Assembly (NCBI RefSeq): GCF_006439335.1
Contig: NZ_SAWY01000041.1
Span: 1-64,000 of the forward strand
Source: Litorilituus lipolyticus
Lineage (GTDB): Bacteria > Pseudomonadota > Gammaproteobacteria > Enterobacterales > Alteromonadaceae
DNA: 64,000 nucleotides
Direction: 5' to 3'
The position numbers and the translations under genes are program-made. The notes below the pieces were generated by a model. It was not told the origin of the DNA and did not search any database. It worked only from the letters and a program-made list of their open reading frames with translations. Of the stretch, positions 59,671 through 64,000 are shown piece after piece. Position 1 is the stretch's first letter, and every line of letters starts with the position of its first letter.

Positions 59671-60602
59671 ATGAACAGCAATCACCCTAAATTTTGGTCG
59701 ACACCAACAGGGTGGGCGGCATTAGCACTGATTGCAGCGGTAACCTATTTTCTTATTTTTGAACATGGACATCATGTTCTGCAATTTCTTCCGTATTTAA
59801 TCTTGTTGTTATGTCCGTTAATGCATGTCTTTATGCACGGAAGTCATGGTAAACATAGTCACGGTGAAGAGAGTCACGGCCACTCCCATTCTGTTGAACA
59901 TAACGAAAAAGAAGAGACCTTTCAAGAGCTGAACGATAAGAATGAGACATACGACTATGGTTTGTGGTCAATGGTGATACTGAACTTGGCAATTTTTATC
60001 TTTTTTGCCTTTAGTTTTGTTAAGCCGAAATCGTCAACTGACTGGCGAAGTCTTGGTGCGTTTTCAGCATTTATTGTTGCCTTATTTACCGAAATGTACG
60101 GCTTCCCTTTTACGATATATTTTTTGTCGGGTTGGCTGACTGAAACCTATCCAGAGGTTAATTTCTTTGCGTATGAAAATGGACATTTATTGCATACATT
60201 CTTTGGCTTTGAAGGTGATGCCCACTGGGGTCCGTTTCACATTGCGAGCATGGCATTAATTGTTGCTGGTTTTTTATGTTGTCGTCTGCGTGGAATGTAG
60301 CGCACCACGCACAAAAACACCACCAATTCGCCACGACAGGTTGGTATGCGCGGTGTCGTCATCCTCAGTATTTAGCCTTTATCATAATTATGTTTGGTTT
60401 CTTACTGCAATGGCCGACTATTCCAACCGTCGTGATGTTTCCTATTTTAGTTGTTGTTTACGTCAAGCTAGCAAAGCGTGAGGAGTCTCAAGCTATTGCT
60501 GAGTTTGGTTCAAAGTATCTTAATTATATTAAAACAACGGCAAGTTGGCTGCCACGTTTTAACAACAACACAGAAGGTGAACATCATGAAAACATTAAGT
60601 AA
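59671..60602 (+). CDS. DUF2933 plus isoprenylcysteine methyltransferase-like membrane protein, split by a -1 frameshift
   Basis: One protein in two frames. Frame 1 (59671-60300): a DUF2933-like start with two membrane segments and HVFMHGSHGKHSHGEESHGH, a His-rich metal-binding-like linker, then YDYGLWSMVILNLAIF and further helices with WLTETYP and FHIASMALIVAGF. The frame stops at TAG 60298. Frame 3 (60276-60602) continues with SSAWNVAHHAQKHHQFATTG, WYARCRHPQYLAF and AKREESQAIAEFGSKYLNYI, the conserved cofactor-binding end of ICMT-type methyltransferases. Joining needs a -1 shift at the T6A site 60270-60276. Either programmed frameshifting, a recent indel or a base-call error explains this. 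AGGAGG precedes the start. Combined length about 310. Substrate unknown; the context suggests metal resistance. Confidence 0.75.
60270..60311 (+). other. Slippery heptamer and downstream stem-loop (candidate -1 frameshift signal)
   Basis: T TTT TTA at 60270-60276 is in the correct phase (GGT TTT TTA), a 10-base spacer follows, then a perfect 7-bp stem TGCGTGG (60287-60293) / CCACGCA (60305-60311) with an 11-base loop containing the frame-1 stop. After slipping, reading continues with ATG TTG TCG into the conserved methyltransferase end. Confidence 0.5.
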
Positions 60603-60692
60603 TTTAGTTATTTTTGTAAGTTGTTCATTAAGTTGCTGTTAATAGGAAAAGAAAACAGCAGAGCGAGTTCCACTCACATAAGGAGAAAACTT

Positions 60693-61058
60693 ATGAGTAA
60701 TTTTGACCATAGAGTAGGCGTAAGAGAGAAAAATTTAGTTATTCGAAATTTAAAGCTACACAAGGTTACTGAAGAAAATAGCGATGCTCTTGTCGAAGAA
60801 ATAGAGCATTTATTTGGTATCGACGAGGTTAGTTACAACATTAAAGAAGGCGAAATTCATCTCGCCTATGATGCCGTTAACTTAGACCTTGAAGGGATTG
60901 AGCAAGTTATTCGAAAACATAATGCTGATATTCATGATGACTGGTGGACGCATACTAAAGAAAGCTACTACAAATTTGTAGATCAGAATGTTAAAGACAA
61001 CGATGCTCATAAACCATGGAGTTGTCACAAAACACCTCCAGATTCTCGTAAAAAGTAA
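60693..61058 (+). CDS. Small HMA-like protein without CxxC
   Basis: Unnamed 121-residue protein. Seen: a beta-alpha-beta-beta-alpha-beta pattern resembling a heavy-metal-associated fold (KNLVIRNLKLHKVTEENSDA, LVEEIEHLFGIDEVSYNIKE, GEIHLAYDAVNLDLEGIEQV), but no CxxC motif, then a distinctive tail with DDWWTHTKESYYKFVDQNV and a single cysteine in WSCHKTPP. The start at 60693 has AAGGAGA 8 bases upstream; the upstream open frame is not conserved-looking. It sits between the methyltransferase-like and MBL-fold genes; a decayed second copy of its 3' half occurs at 62733-62985. Function unknown; metal handling is inferred from fold and context. Confidence 0.65.
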   Translation: MSNFDHRVGVREKNLVIRNLKLHKVTEENSDALVEEIEHLFGIDEVSYNIKEGEIHLAYDAVNLDLEGIEQVIRKHNADIHDDWWTHTKESYYKFVDQNVKDNDAHKPWSCHKTPPDSRKK

Positions 61059-61112
61059 GGTTACCCACAAAACAACCAGCTGAAATTATGTTAAATGAAC
61101 GTGAAATAGTTG

Positions 61113-61253
61113 ATGATGTTGTGGTTTTTATCAATATGGATTAGCACTGATTTAAATAAAATAATTGGTCATGCTTTAGATACTGTGGCATTTCCGTTGT
61201 TAATTGTGTCAATAGTGCAGCGTTTATCAGATATTAGCGAGGGTTTTCGATGA
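61113..61253 (+). CDS. Possible small membrane protein or gene remnant overlapping the MBL-fold gene
   Basis: A 46-residue frame (MMLWFLSIWISTDLNK, then a hydrophobic HALDTVAFPLLIVSIVQR and a short polar end). Its stop TGA overlaps the ATG of the next gene (ATGA), as in coupled genes. There is no strong ribosome site, and it may be the tail of a lost larger membrane protein. Not recognised. Confidence 0.3.
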   Translation: MMLWFLSIWISTDLNKIIGHALDTVAFPLLIVSIVQRLSDISEGFR

Positions 61254-62605
61254 ATATTACATTTTTAGGTGGTACAGGAACAGTAACAGGCTCAAAGTTT
61301 TTAGTTGAGACTAGCACAACTAAAGTTTTGGTCGATTGCGGATTATATCAAGGTTATAAATGGCTGCGAGCACGAAACCGAGAGCCGTTACCGTTAGATT
61401 TAAAAAGCTTAGATGCCATAGTGCTTACCCATGCACATTTAGATCATTCCGGCTTTATTCCCGCTATTTATAAACAAGGCTTTCGTGGCCCTGTTTATAC
61501 TCATCAAGCAACGGTTAGCCTATGTTCCATTTTGCTGCCTGATAGTGGCCATATACAAGAGGATGACGCCAAGTTTTATGGAAAGCATAAAATTAGCCGG
61601 CATGAAAACCCTGAGCCTTTATATGACAAGGCGACTGCTGAGGCAAGTTTGTCGCTTTTTCAAGCGGTAGCTTTTAACGAAGAGTTTTCAGTTGGCGATA
61701 TTGATATCGTATTGCAAAGTGCAGGGCACATATTGGGTGCTGCTAGTGTGATACTAAAAGCGGATGGAAAACGTATTGGCTTTTCTGGTGATGTTGGTCG
61801 TCACGATGATATTATTATGTATCCTCCAAAACCACTTCCTCCATTAGACTTACTACTACTTGAGTCAACATATGGCAATCGACTACATGATAAAAAGGAC
61901 CCTTTAGAGCAACTTGCAACAATTGTTAATTCAACGGCTAAAAAAGGAGGTGCGTTACTGATACCTAGTTTTGCTGTAGGAAGAACTGAATCAGTGCAAC
62001 ATATGCTTGCAACCTTGATTAAAGAAAAGAGAATTCCTAAATTACCTATTTATCTTGATAGCCCTATGGCGATCAACGTATTCGATATTTATTGTCAACA
62101 TTTTGATTTGAATTGTCTTAGCAAAGACCAATGCCGTGATATGTGCAATGTTGCAACGTTTACCAGAACAGTAGATGAATCTAAAGCACTAGCTGAGTTG
62201 AAAATGCCTCATATTATTATAGCTGGCAGTGGCATGGCTACGGGCGGGCGAATTTTACATCATATGAAACGTTTGTTAGGCGATTATCGTACAACTATAT
62301 TATTCACAGGGTACCTTTCTGGGGGAACGAGAGGGGCAAAAATGTTAGCAGGAAAGGATGCAGTAAAAATACATGGAAAGTGGTTAACTGTTAAGGCAGA
62401 GGTTGAAGTATTGCATGGTTTATCTGGTCATGGAGACTATGAAGAAATTACCCAGTGGTTACAGTTATCACAATTACATCGAAAAACTAAAATTCGTTTA
62501 GTGCATGGTGAACCAGAGGCCAGTGAAGCGATGAGAGATCACTTAATGCAAAACACTCAGTTTGATGTTGAAGTCGCTTGTTATCACGAAATATTGAGGT
62601 TATAG
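61250..62605 (+). CDS. Beta-CASP metallo-beta-lactamase-fold hydrolase (RNA-processing type)
   Basis: Zinc-dependent hydrolase of the MBL fold with a beta-CASP insert, the family of bacterial RNase-like and archaeal CPSF-like nucleases. Seen: N-terminal TFLGGTGTVTGSKFLV, the metal motif THAHLDHSG, SAGHILGAASV, GFSGDVGRHD, LLLESTYGNR, the beta-CASP region with IPSFAVGRTESVQHML and AGSGMATGGRILHH, and the C-terminal metal-binding HGLSGHGDY and RLVHGEPEA. Length 451. All metal ligands are present. RNA is the expected substrate from the family; its role on the island is unknown. Confidence 0.9.
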   Translation: MNITFLGGTGTVTGSKFLVETSTTKVLVDCGLYQGYKWLRARNREPLPLDLKSLDAIVLTHAHLDHSGFIPAIYKQGFRGPVYTHQATVSLCSILLPDSGHIQEDDAKFYGKHKISRHENPEPLYDKATAEASLSLFQAVAFNEEFSVGDIDIVLQSAGHILGAASVILKADGKRIGFSGDVGRHDDIIMYPPKPLPPLDLLLLESTYGNRLHDKKDPLEQLATIVNSTAKKGGALLIPSFAVGRTESVQHMLATLIKEKRIPKLPIYLDSPMAINVFDIYCQHFDLNCLSKDQCRDMCNVATFTRTVDESKALAELKMPHIIIAGSGMATGGRILHHMKRLLGDYRTTILFTGYLSGGTRGAKMLAGKDAVKIHGKWLTVKAEVEVLHGLSGHGDYEEITQWLQLSQLHRKTKIRLVHGEPEASEAMRDHLMQNTQFDVEVACYHEILRL

Positions 62606-62732
62606 CTTATGACTTATTGCATTAAGTTCCTCAGTTCCAATTTGAATTGTCATTTGCTGATCCTAAAAAATGCGTAAAAATTAATATAATCAAGCTGTAA
62701 AGTAGGAAATGTACATTCTACTTGAGGACCAA

Positions 62733-62985
62733 AGTTCTGTATCGTGCATCCGCAATTTTGCGAAAGGTGAGGCTCATCTGCTTTTCAATTTCAACGAAAT
62801 TAAAAGGACACCCACTCTTGAATTCAAAAACATAATGCAGATATTCAAGATGGCTGGTGGACACATACTAAAGAAAGCTACTACAGATTTGTTGATCAGA
62901 ATGTTAAAGATAATTCAGAGCATATACCGTAGAGTTGTCATAAAACTTCTCTGGGTATCTGCCGAAAAATAAGTAAGTTCAATGA
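62733..62985 (+). pseudogene. Degenerate second copy of the small HMA-like gene
   Basis: DNA at about 62826-62971 is closely similar to the 3' end of the gene at 60693-61058: in the matching frame it reads HNADIQDGWWTHTKESYYRF and VDQNVKDNSEHIP, then TAG where TGG (Trp) stands in the intact copy, then SCHKTS. The upstream part is more diverged and frameshifted (KGEAHLLFNF against EGEIHLAYDA). It is a relic duplication flanking the MBL-fold gene. Confidence 0.8.
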
Positions 62986-63023
62986 GAACATACTTAGTAA
63001 ATAAGTTAGCTGAGGAGAAAGTG

Positions 63024-63265
63024 ATGAAACTTAATGAAAACGCATTTGCATTGGCTTGCGCCGCTGCTTTTGGCATTGTTTGGGTTGCTTGTTCAATATT
63101 GGTTATGGTGATGCCAGATATGATGTCCAGTATGACAGGTCACATGTTACATACTAATTTGAAAGGTATGGGCTAGCATATTCCTTTACTGGGGGTATTC
63201 TATGGGTATTATTAATGGGGCTTAGTGGTTGGTTGATCGCAAAAATTTATAATTCTCAAATTTGA
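63024..63265 (+). pseudogene. DUF5676-like membrane protein gene, frameshifted
   Basis: Small membrane protein typical of copper-associated islands. The ATG at 63024 with GAGGAG upstream opens MKLNENAFALACAAAFGIVW, one membrane segment and MTGHMLHTNLKGMG, then TAG at 63174. The expected second half (AYSFTGGILWVLLMGLSGWL then IAKIYNSQI, stop at 63263) lies in the -1 frame from 63173. No classical slippery heptamer is present, so a disabling indel or base-call error is likelier than regulated frameshifting. Confidence 0.7.
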
Positions 63266-63408
63266 GGTATTACAAGTGATGGCTCTATATAACTTATTAT
63301 GCCAAAGGATTTTTCTTACACCGGATCGGCTTTTGTAAAATTTTAAGTTAGCAGGTTGTGACTTCTCATACAGCATTGTCTTAGCGAATGTAATTAGATG
63401 TGAGCTAA

Positions 63409-63467
63409 CTTATGTGTTGACTCACAAATTTTAGTAGCTGCTTGCATTAGTGAGCAGCTTGCTAAAA
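63409..63467 (+). repeat. att copy B (right end of the copper island)
   Basis: Fifty-six of 59 bases match 52482-52540, including the rnpB 3' end CTTATGTGTTGACTC and the whole terminator hairpin. This is the expected attR-type repeat left by integration at rnpB; the rest of rnpB is absent here. Confidence 0.85.
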
Positions 63468-63546
63468 CTCTCCTACGAAAATCTCAAAATCAAAATGTTA
63501 AATATTTTATTTAAAAACAATATGTTAACTTTGGTTGTGAAGTTAA

Positions 63547-63605
63547 CTTATCGGTCATCTCACCAATTTTAGTAACCGCTTGAATTTGCAAACGGCTTGC
63601 TAAAA
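63547..63605 (+). repeat. att copy C (third, diverged attachment-site copy)
   Basis: Same 59-base length and layout as copies A and B: CTTATCGGTCA resembles the 3' end of rnpB in other gammaproteobacteria, and the hairpin TTTTAG...CCG/CGG...CTAAAA is kept with paired base changes. It suggests a second element that came from a host with a different rnpB 3' end. Confidence 0.65.
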
Positions 63606-63872
63606 TCCTTTCATATCAGATCGTTACAATAAAAAATGGTACACGGTTTGGTATACGGCCTAGAATTTCGCAAACTGAAATTCAATCATCATTTTTAGCT
63701 CAAACGCATCACTACAACACATCGAAACTTCTCTACGGAATAGATTTAGGCTAAGCTTTTTGCCTGATAAACTTTTCTCAATGATTTCAAATTAAAGATA
63801 TCAGCACCGTCAGAATTTTATAAATTGTGGTACACACTTTGGTACACGGTTGTTAAATATTGGCCAGCTTGA
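63606..63872 (+). other. Second integrase arm region with paired 8-bp repeats
   Basis: No gene is seen. TGGTACAC (63637) and TGGTATAC (63649), then TGGTACAC (63828) and TGGTACAC (63840), reproduce the 12-bp pair spacing and the 191-bp interval of the region at 52574-52784. The gap 63266-63408 before att copy B contains nothing I can identify. Confidence 0.6.
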
Positions 63873-63959
63873 GTGAGCAAAGTGCAGGCAGTTTCCGGCT
63901 TTAAGTATTTATACCTTAGGAAGCGTTATCGAGAGGCTAAACTTGCGACGAAGGGCTAA
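63873..63959 (+). pseudogene. Relic of a second integrase N-terminus
   Basis: From GTG 63873 the frame reads SKVQAVSGFKYLYLRK, matching QAVVGFKHLNRRK of the integrase fragment at 52816. A stretch equivalent to the YLRMKVPKRLG part is then missing, and reading ends REAKLATKG-stop. It lies 33 bases after the last arm repeat, as in the first copy. The DNA to the window end adds nothing clear. Confidence 0.55.
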
Positions 63960-64000
63960 ACAGTAAGTTTGCCTTTAACCGCATCCTATCGTGTTAATCA

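Noticed and set aside
62709-62972. An 87-residue open frame as a real gene
   Set aside because: The DNA is a shifted-frame reading of the decayed copy of the small HMA-like gene.

Overview
The window looks like a chromosomal segment of a psychrophilic or marine gammaproteobacterium of the Alteromonadales, most likely Colwelliaceae (Colwellia/Thalassotalea type). The evidence is the AT-rich composition, the complete mra/dcw cluster with E. coli-like order, the yacG-zapD-coaE-pilDCB block, the petABC genes between rplM-rpsI and sspAB, and the rsmI/lpoA/yraN/diaA/dolP block. The family assignment is inferred from gene order and protein character; no database search was possible.

Layout. (1) 149-9946: accessory core genes, comprising a secreted cyclophilin with a GlyGly-CTERM-like tail, a Bax-like glucosaminidase, a TPR hybrid histidine kinase, a DyP peroxidase, a transglutaminase-like protein and an acyl-CoA dehydrogenase with a PsrA-like operator. 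(2) 10240-28835: the division and cell wall cluster mraZ-rsmH-ftsL-ftsI-murE-murF-mraY-murD-ftsW-murG-murC-ddl-ftsQ-ftsA-ftsZ, then lpxC. It starts at a clear promoter overlapping a three-repeat MraZ box. (3) 28932-33667: dciA-like gene, M23 peptidase, secA, mutT. (4) 33685-40902, minus strand: yacG, zapD, coaE, pilD, pilC, pilB, a TfpX/TfpZ-like gene and the type IV pilin gene. (5) 41620-46697: rplM-rpsI, petABC, sspAB. (6) 46797-51307: dolP, diaA, yraN and lpoA on minus, with divergent rsmI. (7) 51377-52498: a small periplasmic binding-protein-like gene and the RNase P RNA gene rnpB.

From the 3' end of rnpB (about 52482) to about 63467 lies a genomic island of about 11 kb. It is bounded by a 59-bp direct repeat made of the rnpB 3' end plus its terminator hairpin (56 of 59 identical). 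Just inside the left end is the N-terminus of a tyrosine integrase, cut off by a decayed IS3-family element. The cargo is an NfeD protease/slipin pair, a secreted Cys-rich protein, a CopA-type copper ATPase, a DUF2933/isoprenylcysteine-methyltransferase-like membrane protein, a small HMA-like protein, a beta-CASP metallo-beta-lactamase-fold protein and a broken DUF5676 gene. A third att-like 59-mer (63547-63605) and a second integrase relic (63873-63959) follow, so at least two related elements have accumulated at rnpB. The two integrase-proximal regions share the same arrangement of paired 8-bp repeats: 12 bp within each pair, 191 bp between pairs.

The observations most worth checking are the tandem att/arm-site architecture at rnpB; the copper-island methyltransferase gene, split at a slippery T TTT TTA heptamer followed by a perfect 7-bp stem (possible programmed -1 frameshift, or a simple indel); and the HMA domains of the copper ATPase, in which CxxC is replaced by a His-Cys pair. 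No CRISPR array, tRNA gene or replication origin was seen.
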